A stretch of 64,000 nucleotides of DNA from Eupeodes corollae (GCF_945859685.1 NC_079147.1:250594572-250658571); one strand, 5' to 3'. Counted from the first letter of the stretch, positions 46,741 through 59,463 are shown. Notes: generated by a model from the sequence alone, not told the origin. Numbers and translations: made by a program.

Positions 46741-49370
46741 ATTTTATCTCAGACGATTTATATCCGAATTCCAGTTTTCTTAAAATAATTATTAAATATG
46801 CTAGAATTTAAGAGAACATCTTTCTATTATACCATAAAACCAATATATGGGTAAATACAATGACGTGTCCATATTAAAAGTAAGAAATATTAAAATTCTT
46901 ATTTTTTAAAATGTAAACAAGTTACATTCAAAAAATATCGGATATGAAATCTTTGTTCTATAATGGACGTAAATATTTTAAATAAAACTTGGAATAAATA
47001 AGACAAGAAGCTTTAAAAGCAGCAAATTCGAAAAGACGAGAACTTGTTATCTAATGCACACGTAAACAAAAAAAATAAATAATGCTTCATAAATGGAATA
47101 AAAGGGATACAAAGTAAGAATGGCTTCTATATTATCACATTTCAATTATTAATAAGTTTTTATTTAAAAAAAATCTGCATTCTCAACTTTTAATCGAACT
47201 GATGCAAATTAAATTCTTATCTATTATTCTCTCATGATTATCCAAATGTTTTATAAAAACAAAGAGCCCCCACTATGAAGGGAAAAAATCATCTACCCAA
47301 TTTGTATTTTATTTATTCTTTTCCATCTACAGATTGCATTATGTGATGTTTCCCTGAACATTGAACACTCTCATTGCCTTGCCCCCACCTATAACAATCC
47401 ATTAGTTTCATTTCTCAAAAAAATAAAAACATTAAAAAAGAAAGGAAGCTAAGAGCAGCTATAGAAAACTGTATACAAAAACCCAATGATCCATGTTATT
47501 CATAATTTTGCCTGCACAAATAGACCAACCATCATCATATCCCTCCGTGCCCGTTTTCCAAACACTTCTTCTATCACTTAAATTTACAAAAGTGAACTTT
47601 ACATTCAATCGGCCATCAGAATCCAGGGATGAGAAAACAAGGACGACAACGAGAATGAAGACGGGAAGGACTACCCTAACTCTTCTGGAGAATGAGATGA
47701 GAAGCGTACTTTGCCAATACACTCTTGTTCTTGTTCACTTCACTTCATTTCATTTCACTTCACTCAACTCCACTCAGAGAGAAGGAACACAAGAATAAAT
47801 AAATACAAAATCTTAAGCAGATACACAGGACTCGGTATCTTACAAGAATTGGATAGGAACAAAAAGTGCAGATACACAATATTAAATATTTGTTAAGTAA
47901 TATTGAAAACGATGAAAGATTGATGCCTCTGTGTTTTCTTTGCATTCCTCCTGTTTTTTTAGTGTATTCCTTTTTTCGCTGTTGTTCTTGTCTCTTCTAT
48001 ACCACTTCAACTCCACCCAGCATCACAAGCTCAACACCCAACACAAACTCTAGAGTCATCCATCTATCGACTGCGAGTTAGAAGGACTATCGCATCAGGA
48101 GCAGGAAAAAAGGATCATCACTAAAACGAGGAAAAGTAACATGGTAACAAAGGAAATTTATTATCGCCAATCCATCCTCGAATAAAATGAAAGATATGCC
48201 GAAGGATGAAGGATGCAAAGGATGCGAAGGAGTAAAACAACACTGGATGGAGAGGTGATGGCTTGGCTGTGCTGATGTTATTGTTTGTGTGTGTTATAAG
48301 AAAAAAAACCGAATACCAATGTAAACATCTTAGTCATTCGGTTTGTCATTTGCCTTTGCCTTTTTACCTTCCTCCCTCCTGGGATGCTCCTTGTCAAACA
48401 AAATTGGGCGGATAAAAGCCAAACAAAACCCAAATAACAAGGAAGAAAATAGAAGACTAACAAACGAAATTTCTATTCGCAAATAAAAATAAATATATAA
48501 CAACAAAAAAATGGTACAGCGACGCGAAGGGGTAAGAAAAAAAAATGTTTTATTGTCTTTTTGGTAATGTGTATGTCCTTCAAACCCTTCGTTTCGTTAT
48601 AGCCTTTTTGAGATCGTTTTGAGGAGTTTAATATATCAACATACGAGTAAGTATGTGCACTTTTTATGGGGAAATCATTTTTAGTATAATCCCAAATCCC
48701 AGCATTTAAAAGCAGTTTTGATTTAAATAGGCTGTGGGTATAGGATATGGGCAGGAAAATGGGCATTGTCAAGGGAAGATTGATTAAATCAATGGAAATG
48801 CAAATTGTTCCTTTTTTTAAAATAAGATTTGATCCTTATGACTAAGCCTTAACTCAATAAATTCTGAGTTATTCCTGTAGAAAAAATAAAATCATACATT
48901 TTTGTCTTTTTGAAAAGGGAATTCAAAAACCCTATACTTTTAATCATTGAAAGGCGTTCTATAGATTAGTTGAATTTTTGTTCACTGCATAATTTTCTTA
49001 GAAGATTTTGGGTTTTTTTTAGATTTAATTTGAAATATTATGGCATTATTAAAATAGAGCCTGTGATGTGATCAACGCTGATTACTCCTCATTTTTTCCT
49101 CAAACTTGCATTAATATTAATCTAAAATTGAATCTTAAGGAAATAAACCTATCAAGATATTCCATACCAACCAGTTAACTAAGAAGTACCTTTGTAAGGA
49201 CTTGAAGAAAATTACTTAGATCGAACAATAATTTCCTAATGTTTATGATAAAATAAGTTTTAGGTGAAAATATTTCCTTCTTGTCAAGACATTTGAGTTG
49301 AAAATCATTTTTTAATAATTTTCAATTGTATTTTTTTTGGTTTTCATTTATTGTAAGAGATATATTACTA
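46741..49370. other. Non-coding stretch, no gene recognised
   Basis: Frames near 47493-47798 (+) and 47459-47722 (-) overlap each other and show no domain, low-complexity composition and no splice context that convinces me. The stretch 47390-48480 is less AT-rich than its surroundings and free of recognisable transposons, so it may hold host regulatory or UTR sequence. Confidence 0.35.
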
Positions 49371-49990
49371 GTTTACTTACTTTACAACAACTGATCTGCA
49401 GTCTTCCTCTACTGCACTGTCCAGTGGGTATGGATTCGAAGATTTTCTGGGCCGGAACATTGGTTTCCATGAGCTCGACGTGACCCAGCCATCTCAGTCG
49501 TTGGGCTTTGATCATTTTGGTTAAGTCTACGTCACTGCACGGGATCGTAGATCAGACTAAGAACTTTTCTCTCAAAACGACCCCATTTGTTATAGTTCAT
49601 GCTTCTGCAACGTATTTTTGGGACGGGGATGGTAAGAATTGTAGATAGCACATTTTGGTTGCTCGGAGAGGGTCTTGCAACTCAATTGCTTTCTTAACCC
49701 AAAGAAACAGCGGTAAGTAAGAGTAATTCTTCATTTGATCTGGTGTTGTTTTCTGCGTTCATAGTGGAGCATAGTTCGACAAGGTTCTTCACCACTTTAA
49801 AGTTACGTCCGTCGATGTAGACGTTTTGACCGAGACCATTTTTGCCGTCTCTGTCTCAATACTCACAAAAGCCCAGTTAAAATCAATGAACATTGGTGGG
49901 TAGGCAGCTAAAAGGTAGAAGACGGACATAGTATACTGTTTATCCCGTTCGACAGCGTTCCTGTGTGACTTGATATAAAACGTCAATCAC
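49371..49990 (-). pseudogene. RTE-like LINE, copy 3 (short remnant)
   Basis: Reading leftwards, a MFIDFNWAF scrap (near 49890) resembles the FIDFKAAYD motif. GQNVYIDGRNFKVVKNLVEL (near 49830) corresponds to the VTIDRRNFEVVKNF region of the copy at 57472. QRLRWLGHVELMETNVPAQK (near 49490) and IFESIPTGQCSRGR lead to the 3' end. The middle of the RT is deleted. Frames shift repeatedly. Confidence 0.72.
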
Positions 49991-50099
49991 TATAAACGAG
50001 GTATAACAAAAAAGAATCAGACTTTTAATAACAAAACGCGCATCTTGAACAGCTGAGTAATTTTTTCTATGAATTAATGGTTGGAAATTTAAGTTATGA

Positions 50100-51310
50100 A
50101 ATAAATTTAAGTTCAATTAACAATGCTGAGACCAAGACGATCGAATATTTCCCGACAAAACCGTAACACAGGAAGGATACGAAACACTGCAAATTAAAGG
50201 ACTGAAGAAGAACAAGAAATAGCACGTAAACAGCGCAGCGTTAGTATGGGTCGACTTCGTGCTTCTGAATCACAAGGGTAAAGTGAGGCAGCCCATAAAC
50301 GGCTCGGTTGGGGATGCAAAATCGTCGAACAAACAACAGAGGTCAACAAATAAATAATTTGCAACGCAGAACAAGAAATATAATACGTGCTGATTTGAAT
50401 CGAGCAGCGTTAATAATTCCAACAATATTTACAGCTTGCATCCTAGCGTTTACATTGCCTTCGTTGACTTCGCCACCTGAGCTATTGTATTCACTGCTTT
50501 GTGGCGAAACAAATGAAACGTGCATTAGAAGCACTTAACCGAACATTAAAAGATTTACGCCAGGACTAAAAGATGTTTTGGAGGAGCAGTGCATTTACTG
50601 TCTGGCGATTTCCGCCAAAAATTCCAAGATCTACGGCTGCACACGAAATAAACGCTTGATTCAAATTGTCGAATCTATGGCGCTATATGAAGAAACTGCA
50701 GCTAACACCGAACATGAGAGTTGCATTGCTTAATGATACATCTGCAGAAGATTTCTCTGAGCAATTGATGACTATCAGCAATCGTCAAGTACCTGTCGAG
50801 GAATCGAGCGGATTGATTTCATTTCGAAATTATTTCTATAGTTTTGTCTCGTCAAAGGACGAACTTATTAACGATGTATTTCCAAACATTATTTCTAACT
50901 AGAAAAATAATTTATGGTTGGAAGAATGCATTAATTAAAATCTATCGATTGCGTCATATTGAATTTTTAACCTCCTTGGATGTGCTGGCTTATCACCGCA
51001 CAATTTACGCCTAAAGGTTGGCTCGTTAGTCACAGGCTTCGAAACATAACAAACCAAAACTGTGTAGCACTGCGAGTTTGGTGGTTAAAAAATTGATGAA
51101 CAATGCAATTTACGCGACGATACTGAAAGGAAAATTCAAAGGTGATGAAGTTCTTATTCCGAGTATCCCGATGATCCCAACCAGCACGCCGTTTGAATTT
51201 AAAAGACTTTTAATTCCCGATCCGTCTTGAATTTGGAATTACCATCAACAAATCACAAGGCCAATTCTATAATGTTTGTGGTTTGAATCTCAAACATCCA
51301 TGTTTTTCCC
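50100..51310 (+). pseudogene. Helitron remnant (N-terminal and helicase pieces)
   Basis: The left part (50130-50290) is Arg/Glu-rich, as at the start of Helitron proteins. At 50505-50660 shifted frames read KRALEALNRTLKDLRQ, LSGDFRQK (helicase motif III) and PRSTAAHEINA. A frame at 50666-50902 gives MSNLWRYMKKLQLTPNMRV and EDFSEQLMTISNRQVPVEE. At 51080-51290 ASLVVKKLMNNAIYATILKG, KGDEVLIPSIPMIPTS and a shifted TINKSQGQ-like end appear. Walker A and the Rep domain are missing. Dead copy. Confidence 0.78.
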
Positions 51311-51332
51311 ATAATAAATTATAAGAAGAGAA

Positions 51333-51612
51333 CCCGTGGCATGATGGTTAGTGCGTTGGACTGTCATGCCAGAGGTCTTGGCTTCAATCGCTTCCTGTGC
51401 CATCATAGATTTTTTCACAGGTACTGTCTATTGCAAGGAATTGACAAATTTTAAAAGAATAATTCTTGCCATGAAACATGCTTTCTCAAATTGGCCGTTC
51501 GGATTCGGCTTAGAACTGTAGGTCGACTCCATCCCAGTACTCGCACACAGGAATGGTTGAGAGTTGTAAGTCTCTAGGCCCTAGTTTCCAACGGACTCTG
51601 GCCCCACCCAAT
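51333..51612 (+). mobile_element. tRNA-derived SINE, second long copy
   Basis: The head AACCCGTGGCATGATGGTTA with A-box TGGCATGATGG is intact. The B-box reads GGCTTCAATCG, weaker than in the copy at 23456. The body words CCGTTCGGATTCGGC and CACACAGGAATGG are shared, and the tail GGCCCTAGTTTCCAACGGAC matches the RTE-like LINE 3' end. It sits between a Helitron remnant and a family R copy. Confidence 0.82.
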
Positions 51613-51618
51613 TTATTT

Positions 51619-52668
51619 TTAACTTCCCATATGAAGTTATTATAATGGGTCCGATTTGTCAAATTGAAAATTTTTAAATTTCTGAACGTTTCAAGGTCCC
51701 TAGAGTCGAAATAAAAGATTTTTAGAAAGATGTCTGTGCGTGCGTGTGTACGTACGTTCGTACGTCCGTACGTTCGCGACGTTTTTTTCGTCGTCCATAC
51801 CTCAAGAACCAGAAGAGATATCGATTTCAATTAAATTTTTTTATACAGATAAAAAGGGTGGTGGGTTGTTTTTTACCATCGCAGTTTGAAAAAAAGATGA
51901 ACATTTTGGTTAACCCTAAATAACTTACGAACCAAAAACGCTAGAGTCTTGAATTAAATTTTAAATAATATATTGTGACATAATATCAAAGCAATATATT
52001 TTTTGAAAAAAATCTATTTAACGGTTTTTTATAAATCAAAAAAACTGAAAAAAAAATTTGTCACCTCCAAAATTTTACGACTAAAATATGATTTCATCTC
52101 CAAAACAATGTTGTCCAACGAAGAATAATGTTTTTGACATCTGATAAAATTTTGAGAAAAATCGAATTGACATTTTTTTATAAAATGTAAAAATAAAAAA
52201 AATTATTACTCAAAGTTGGTAAAAATTGATTATCTATTCAAATATCTTTTCAAAAACATGCAATTTAGGCTTCAAATTTATTATATCTTATAAGAAATAT
52301 TGTTTTCAACATTCTGAAAAATGTTGAGAAAAATCCAATTGACAGTTTTTTTAACAAAAAATAAAAACCTAAAAAAAATAATAAAAGTTCGTAAAAATTT
52401 ACTTTCGACTCAAATATCTTTTCAAAAATTAAAAATATTGCCTTCAAATTTTTTTTATTTCACAGAAAATATTGTTTTCGATATTCAGTAATTTTTATAT
52501 AAAAATCCAACAATCCATTTTTCCATAAAAAATAAAATCTACAAAAAATAGTACGCAAATTTAGTAAAAATTGATACGAGTACATATAGACAAGCTTTTA
52601 AGCAAGAGAAATCGACAGACGGGATGGGATGTTATCAGTGTGGGTCACATCCCAGTCTCTCTTTTGAT
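51619..52668 (+). repeat. Family R repeat, copy 9 (complete-looking)
   Basis: It starts with the palindromic terminus AACTTCCCATATGAAGTT (51620-51637), then ATTATAATGGGTCCGATT, GGTCCCTAGAGTCGAAATAA, a GTGCGTGCGTGTGTACGTAC patch, TCAAGAACCAGAAGAGATAT, and degenerate monomers. It ends with GACAGACGGGATGGGATGTT (52616-52635) and GGGTCACATCCCAGTCTC. This is one of the best copies for defining the family, about 1,050 bp. Confidence 0.85.
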
Positions 52669-52684
52669 TTCAATTTGATGCTCA

Positions 52685-54370
52685 GTCCGACTCCATCCAA
52701 AGAATTGTTGCCCATTATCACCATACTGAAATCTTCATTGCGAGCGATTGCAATGTACACAAGCCAAGGAAAACCTGATTGAATTTTTCAGGAACTTTAA
52801 CTGGTCATTATGCTTCCTCGATAGTGACGTGGATTCCGGCACAGATATGGTTACAAATTTAAAACTTTGTGGAATGAAACATTTTATCCCGAACTCATGG
52901 TTTGATTTGAGCTGTAAAGAGGTTATTAGATTTAGAGATGTAAGTTTCCGGATTTATAAAGCCAACCCCACTGAGAAAAACCGGAATAAGTTCAAACAAG
53001 CTAGAAAGACCTGTAACATTCATATTCGACGTACCAAATTTTTGCATGACCAGAAATTAAGGCACAAAATACTACAATGTCCCAAAGCTAGTAAAAACTT
53101 CTGGTCATTTGTAAAAAACGTACGAAACACCCCATCATCCTCGTGTTAATTCGACGCTACCTGAGAGTGTCATGACCATGAGTCCTCGTGTTCTTGAGAG
53201 CGTAAACGATTTTATGGGATAAATCTTCTTTCGCACACGTACAGTTGCAAGAGTACTGAAAGACCTAGACATACACGAAACCGCTGGCCCGGATAGTAAT
53301 CCCGCTATTATTCTGAAGAGGTGTTCTTCAACGCTGTCAATACATCTTCGTAAGCTTTTCCATCTTTCCTCCTCTGCAGGTCTCTTTACGAGCGAATGGA
53401 AAACAGCACTTGTACAGCCTATCTCCAAAAAAATCGAATCCTCCTCCCCTCTAACTACCGTCCGTCCAATAGCACTCACGTCCCTTCTTTCCAAAGTCAT
53501 GGAAACGCTGATTAATTCAGCTTAAGAAATATCTCGAAGAACGGAAGCTTCTTAATGACCGGCAGTATGGCTTTTGTAGCAATAGGTCCACTGGTGATCA
53601 CATAGTTTATCTCACGGAGCAGTGGAACAAATCTAGTAGGATAATTGCACTTGATATTTCAAAGGCATTTCATAGAGTTTGAAACCAAGCTCTCTTATCG
53701 AAAATGCGTGCTTTTGGTTTTGATGAATCTCTTCTTCGTTGGATTCGAAATTACCTTTCTTACCATTCAATACAAGTTGTATTTGACGGATTCAAAGTCT
53801 GAAATTCATAAAATAAATGGTGGTGTTCCCCAGGGCTCCGTTTTGTATCCGATTCTCTTCCTTTTTCGAATATAAATCCCATATTTGGTCAAGTGCCCCT
53901 AAAACAAGTTTGAATATTTTGGACAGGATCCAAAAAAGAGTTTTGAAAATGATAGGCAATAGTCGATATCCGAAATAGTTACGTAACTCAAACACCGCCG
54001 CCATGTTTCTTGCCTTTCATTGTTCTACCGATTTTTTTATAAACAGTGTTCTGTCGAATTAGCCAGTTGCATTTCTTCCCTTAAACAATTCAGCAGTAAT
54101 ACTCGTACTTCTAGGAATGCTCATCAGTTTACCCTTGAACTCAGTTTTGGTCGTACTGTCAAATATAGAGATTTTTTTACCGCAAATCAAGAATTTGAAA
54201 TGCTTTGTCCAACTCTGCTTTTCCCTATCATTTTACTATTAAAAACTTTAAGACCAATGTTCATCGGTATCTCCATTTTCCTCCTTTCTATTTTCGTAAA
54301 GCTCGCACTATGTTTAAACTTTAAACATGATAAGGGTATTAATAGCCCCTTGAGTGCTTGTCAACTATAA
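52685..54370 (+). pseudogene. Jockey-like LINE, second remnant
   Basis: It begins with an endonuclease end (DSIQRIVAHYHHTEIFIASD, near 52690), then a frame at 52748-53149 with NLIEFFRNFNWSLCFLDSDV and FKQARKTCNIHIRRTKF, the linker before RT. Shifted frames give RVLKDLDIHETAGPDSNPA (near 53250), LRKLFHLSSSAGLFTSEW and VRPIALTSLLSKVME. GGVPQGSVLYPILFLF (near 53820) is followed immediately by the C-terminal SHIWSSAPKTSLNILDRIQ, so the catalytic xADD portion is deleted. The end (54020-54370) has FGRTVKYRDFF. A relative of the remnant at 5186-6420. Confidence 0.8.
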
Positions 54371-54377
54371 AAAAAAG

Positions 54378-54580
54378 AATGATACCTGGCTATGACAGAA
54401 TCACCATTTTTCTAGTAAGTTTGAAGAATTTGTGTGCGTTCTGCGATAATTAAGTGATTCTCGTAAATTTCAGACTTTCAACTGAGAAAAAAAAACGGTT
54501 TAAGAACTTAGTTTGACAGGTGTCGAATTCCAGGCCTATAGTTTTGAAACCTTAAAATGGATAACGCTTTATTTACAAAA
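54378..54580 (-). pseudogene. Mariner-like leader fragment
   Basis: The stretch with AAGTGATTCTCGTAAATTTC, CAGACTTTCAACTGAGAAA, TAGTTTGACAGGTGTCGAAT and AAAATGGATAACGCTTTATT matches 23763-23900, the leader of the mariner-like gene, and the part before it matches 23380-23440. It lacks the SINE, so it shows the unoccupied form of that site. Only this end of the element is preserved. Confidence 0.7.
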
Positions 54581-55204
54581 TGTTCATTGAAAATATGAGT
54601 TATCATTAAAAGGCTCTGTCCTTAATGTCCTACCTTCAGTGTAACATTGACATAAACCAGAGTTTGAATCAATACATTTGATAAGTTAGTTTTGTTGCAG
54701 AAAAGAGTCACCAGGGCATCGTTCTCTTCAAGGTGTATTGCGACCAAATTTAACAAACATTTAAATGAAATGTAGTACACAATTATAATTTCCTTAAACG
54801 CTTAAGTTTTATCGATTTCCAAACCCTTAAGCAGACATTCGAGGTGTCCTTAAATAAAATTAAATTTAACCTTCAAAAAAACAAAAGCCTAAATGCTAAG
54901 CCATTTATGAATCCCTTTCAGCCAGACATAACTATACTACATAAAGCAAGCTTTATAATAGTCGTTTATGATGTCCTTTCGTTAAACAAGAAGTCTTCTA
55001 ATCCAATCACTTAAACTACCTACATATACATTTTTATCATAATTTATTCTCAATGAAAATATCCTTTTACCAATTGGCCGTCATAACTTTTATATAACTT
55101 CAATGCGAATAAAGGAGTCTTTATAGAGGTACTTTCATACCGGGTATGGATCATAAACACATTTTCATTGAGGTCATTAAAATATTTATAGTGTTTCTTC
55201 GTCA
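54581..55204. other. Non-coding stretch
   Basis: No gene or transposon recognised. It may contain the upstream region of the candidate exon at 55205. Confidence 0.3.
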
Positions 55205-55531
55205 ATGACTGTGGCGTGGCTGGCGGCTCGGCAGCGGCGGCGGTGGCAATGTCGCGTCGGTAGAACGAATTTTAGTGGGAACAAAGAAATCCCATCATAC
55301 ACGCACAAAACGGTGTCCATTTCGCGTGTCATTGCGTTCCTTTCAGTTTTATTATCCTTTATATTATATGCATTGTGTGTATATGCTGACGATACATACG
55401 ATATATATGACGAATTGGTTTATAAGCCAAATACAATTTATTTATTGAAACATGAATTGGACTACAAAAATAAAAATGAAAACACACTGAATAATCAAAC
55501 CAATGTGATTGCTGTCATTCCATTCATTTGA
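55205..55531 (+). CDS. Candidate host coding exon with a hydrophobic segment, unknown
   Basis: A 108-codon frame starts at ATG 55205 within a patch much richer in GC (55205-55265) than its surroundings. The N-terminus is basic and Trp-rich (AWLAARQRRRWQC). Residues about 43-61 form a hydrophobic segment (VIAFLSVLLSFILYALCVY), then ADDTYDIYDELVYKP and an Asn/Lys-rich end with a possible N-glycosylation site (NNQT). A later in-frame methionine before the hydrophobic part is absent, so it may act as a signal anchor. A strong donor-like CGATGTGAGT lies at 55549-55558, just after the TGA, so the true exon could use another frame or donor. Not a recognised family. Confidence 0.35.
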   Translation: MTVAWLAARQRRRWQCRVGRTNFSGNKEIPSYTHKTVSISRVIAFLSVLLSFILYALCVYADDTYDIYDELVYKPNTIYLLKHELDYKNKNENTLNNQTNVIAVIPFI

Positions 55532-57471
55532 TGTGAAAAAGGAGTTGATTCGATGTGAGTAAGAGTTAGTAGGTTTAATGGTTTATCCTGCAAGGCAATT
55601 CAACAAAATTTTATGCGACGAAGAAGCCATGTTATGGTAGATCTTCAGCTTAAGAGACAAAACGTAGATAGATTGAACATTCAAGGAAACTCTCGGCATA
55701 CTGAACTTTAAGTGCTGCAAGGAATTTTGAATGTTTTGATAAAATTGGATGTAGGTATACGAAAAGTAGGTTTCCTACTTTATACACCTTTGACTATGTG
55801 GTATGTAGATCTTAGGTGTGTATGTATTTTATAGTTTTGTTTCTATAAAGTTTGAGTTAGTGTTTTAGTTTTGACACTTAAGCACGTTTTTCAAGAAGTA
55901 TAGGTATAGGTAAACTTACCTATAAGCACATACGACACATAGACATATTAAATACTCTCTCGTATAGCTTAGTTCAAGTTGTTATATATTTGATGAGACT
56001 TAAGGATGTTTTTGGTTAAGTGTGTCATCAAAATGTAAAATGTTTTCAATATAATGTACTTATAGTACATATAAAGGCTTCGTCATCATGAAGGCAAGAA
56101 GGTAGATAATTTTATAAGAGAAAATTATGTTATCACACCCGAGGTGGGTAAACTTAATTTGTTTGAAAATTTAACTTCGAGATTTATTGGAGTTGATTTA
56201 CATGCATTTAAAATTGATTGAAAATTCATTTTAGAAATTATATTAGATATTTACTTGAGTTTACTGCCAAAGGACATTAAATTTAATATATGCATTATAA
56301 GATTAATTGAATAAGTTATTGTTGCACTTTGCAAATATTCTTCACAAATTAGTTTAAATAAAGGGTTATACACTAAGAGGTTTAATTTTGATATAAGAAA
56401 AAGAGTGATTTTCTAAGAGAGTTTGTAGAACATTGTCGTAGACCTTACCTTTCACATGGCCCAATAAGGACACGGAATTTCGACAATAAAAAAAACAATA
56501 TTATTAAAGCTACATCTGTCAAATTTGCTAATTTATTCAGTTTTTTTTCTTTAAATCGAATAAGTATTCAACAAAAATAAAAACAATAACAAAATTTGTT
56601 AACGAGTTTCACTCATTTTTTTGTCGAAATAATCATACTACCGAAAGGACTTTTGCAGTGTGATTAGGTATCGAATTAATTCACACGTGAAAATCTACGA
56701 AATGCAGGATCTATCCGTAGATCACAACTTGACAAATTTACGTCTTGTTGTTAATCTGGACACATACAAAATGTAACGCACTATAAACAATATCAAGCGT
56801 CTGTTTGCTGAATGGGCCCTGAACAGTGGCGATTTCTGCTCATGATCTCAGGGTTAGCTACTTTCTTCTAGAAGTTGAAGATACGTTTTCAAGAATAATA
56901 CATAAATCATTTTATTCAAATTGTCCGCAGTCCGACCTAAATTTAAATCGATGAGTGCAGTAAAAGTTTTATGATTTTTTTTTTTAAAGTAATAAATATA
57001 GATATTTGGGACTTTTAATGAATGTAGGACGAAGCTATACACTCTGGCTGTCGGATTCTATCAGAAATGTGATCGTCTAAAACGTCAGCAACAGTTTTGA
57101 TTAAATCATTTGGGATAGCAATTGAAGAACTTTAAGAACTGTTGGTCGCACAATTTTTTGTAATATTATGTTGGACACTTAAAGCTACGGCTTTCATAGT
57201 CTAACCAAAGGTAACTTATTTAATTACATATTGCAAATGGGAGACACTTAGCTTGTGCTTTCTCTGAAGTATGGTTAGAGTGTTCATATAGTGCACATCT
57301 GAGGAACTCAGACAAAAAGAGATGCTGCAAAAAAGCAAACAAGATCAACAAAATAATTGGTAATATTTTATATTGAATATTGATTTTCACGTAAGGTTCG
57401 AGTGTACTCCCTGTTTCAATACTTGTGTGTTCACTTTAAATTTGTAGATCACTCATTATTAGTTCTGTTTA
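55532..57471. other. Non-coding stretch, nothing recognised
   Basis: No supported frame or transposon protein. Could be the intron or flank of the candidate at 55205. Confidence 0.35.
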
Positions 57472-58740
57472 TCTGTAAGATATGGTCCGAAGAAAGCATG
57501 CCCAATGAATGGAACCTCAGTATTGTTTGCCGATCCGGAAAAAAGGAGACCCTCTTAACTGCACCAACTATAGAGGAATCAGTCTACTTCACATCGCCTA
57601 TGAAATCTTCTCTACCGTAAAATGTGAACGTCTAAAGCCCATCGTCAATAACCTGATAGTTCCTTATCAGTGTGGATTTACACCAGGAAAGTGCACAGTT
57701 GATTAAATATTCACATTACGGCAGATCCTGGAAAAAAAAAACCCAAGAACATCAAATCGACACCCACCATCTTCTCATCGATTTCAAGGCCGCATATGAC
57801 AGCATCTATACATGGACCAGCTGTATAGAGACATGTCTAGTTTTGGCATCCCTGCCAAACTCGTCCGTTTATGCAGGATGACCATGGAGAATTCACGCTG
57901 CTATATAAAGGTTGGAAACAACTTAACAGAACCTTTCGATGTCAAAAAAGTTTTTAGACATGGTGATGCGCCGTCATGTGATTTTTTAACATCGTGCTTA
58001 AAAGAATAGTGCAGAGCTCACACGTCATCACTAGAGGCACTATCTTTCAAATGAGGGCAAAACAAAGTACATGCTGTCATCAAGAAAGGACCTACAACAC
58101 CGACGTCTTGGTCAAAACGTCACCATCGACAGACGTAACTTTGAGGTAGTCAAGAACTTCGGTCTATCTAGGCTCCGCTGTAAACGCAGAAAACAACACC
58201 AGCGCTCAGATCAAACGCAGAATAACTCTTGCTAACCGCTGTTTCTTTGGACTAAGAAAGCAATTGAGTGGTAAAGTTTTGACTAAAGTGTTGCTATATA
58301 AGACCCTTATCATCCCCGTCCTGCTATAGGTGCAGAAGCATGGACTATGACAAAAGCGGATGAAAGCACCTATAGGGTCGGTTCGAGAGAAAAGTTCTTC
58401 GTGTTATTTACGCTCCCGTATGCATCGAAGGGGAATGGAGGAGAAGATGGAACGACGAGCTGTATGGGCTGTACAGCGACGTAGACTTAGCCAGAAGGGT
58501 AAAAGTCCAACGACTAAGATGGCCGGGTCACGTAGAGCGTATGGAAACCAATGCTCCGGCCCGAAAGGTCTTCGAATCCACACCCACAGGACAGCGCAAT
58601 AGAGGAACACCGTGGAAAGTGACCTCACCCAACTTGGAGCGCGAAACTGTAGACATCTAGCTAGGGACCGAGCTAGATGGAGAAGTTTGTTGGGTGAGGC
58701 CCTAGTTCACACAGGACTGTAGAGCCACCTTAAGTAAATA
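57472..58740 (+). pseudogene. RTE-like LINE, copy 2 (5'-truncated)
   Basis: It starts in the RT at CKIWSEESMPNEWNLSIV, followed in shifted frames by NYRGISLLHIAYEIF, CGFTPGKCTVD, HHLLIDFKAAYDS (first catalytic Asp), FGIPAKLVRLCRMTMEN and RCYIKVGNNLTEPFDV. After TRGTIFQ the reading jumps to NEGKTKYMLS, so the YADD block is gone. The C-terminal part gives FERKVLRVIYAPVCIEGEW, WNDELYGLYSDVDLARRVKV and GHVERMETNAPARKVFES. The 3' end GGACTGTAGAGCCACC runs into TAAGTAAATAAGTAAG. 5' truncation and short tandem repeats at the tail are usual for LINE insertions. Confidence 0.82.
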
Positions 58741-58862
58741 AGTAAGCATTATTATTTTCTCCTAAAACCATATTGTTGAAAATGGTTTCTCTATTAATTT
58801 TTAAATTTTGATCTTTACTTGAGAAGTATTGTAGATTCTATTTTAATTTCCACAAAAAGAGA

Positions 58863-59463
58863 CTGGGATGCGACCCACACTGATAACTTCCCATCTCATC
58901 TGTCGATTTGTCTTAATTAAAAGTTTGTCTATATGTACTCGTATCGGACTATTGGATTTTTATATAAAAATTACTGAATATCGAAAACAATATTTTCTGT
59001 GAAATAAAATAAGTTTGAAGCCAATATTTTAATTTTTTAAAAACTATTTGAGTCGGAAGTAAATTTTTTACAAGTTTTAGTATTGTTTTTTTTAGAAATT
59101 TATTTTTTGTAAAAAAACTGTCTTTTCAATTTTATTTAAGAAATTTATCGAATATTGAAAACAAAATTTCTTATAGTATAAAATTAGTTTGAAGCCAATA
59201 GTTTAAAATTTTAAAAAGATATTTGAGTCGAAAATCAATTTTTACCAACTTTTGATAAATTTTTCTTAGGTTTTTAATTTTTTGTAAAAACACTGTCAAT
59301 TCGATTTTTCTTAACGTTTTTCAAAATGTTGAAAACAATATTTCCTATGAGATAAAATAAGTTTGAAGCCTAAATTTCAAGTTTTTGAAAAGATATTTGA
59401 GAAATGTCAAAATTTTCAATTTGACACATCGGACCCATTATAATAACTTCCTATGGGAAGTTA
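58863..59463 (-). repeat. Family R repeat, copy 10 (reverse, internally shortened)
   Basis: It starts GACTGGGATGCGACCCACAC, then CTCATCTGTCGATTTGTC (58903-58920). It passes through monomers with TCAATTCGATTTTTCTTAAC and ends GGACCCATTATAATAACTTC and CTATGGGAAGTTAAT (59463). The conserved GTACGT patch is missing. Confidence 0.8.

Noticed and set aside
47459..47798. Overlapping frames on both strands near 47.5 kb as genes
   Set aside because: They overlap in opposite directions, lack recognisable domains, and have simple Thr/Arg-rich or Val-rich composition.
53135..53500. A 121-codon minus-strand frame as a gene
   Set aside because: It lies antisense to the Jockey-like RT, whose conserved motifs are on the plus strand.
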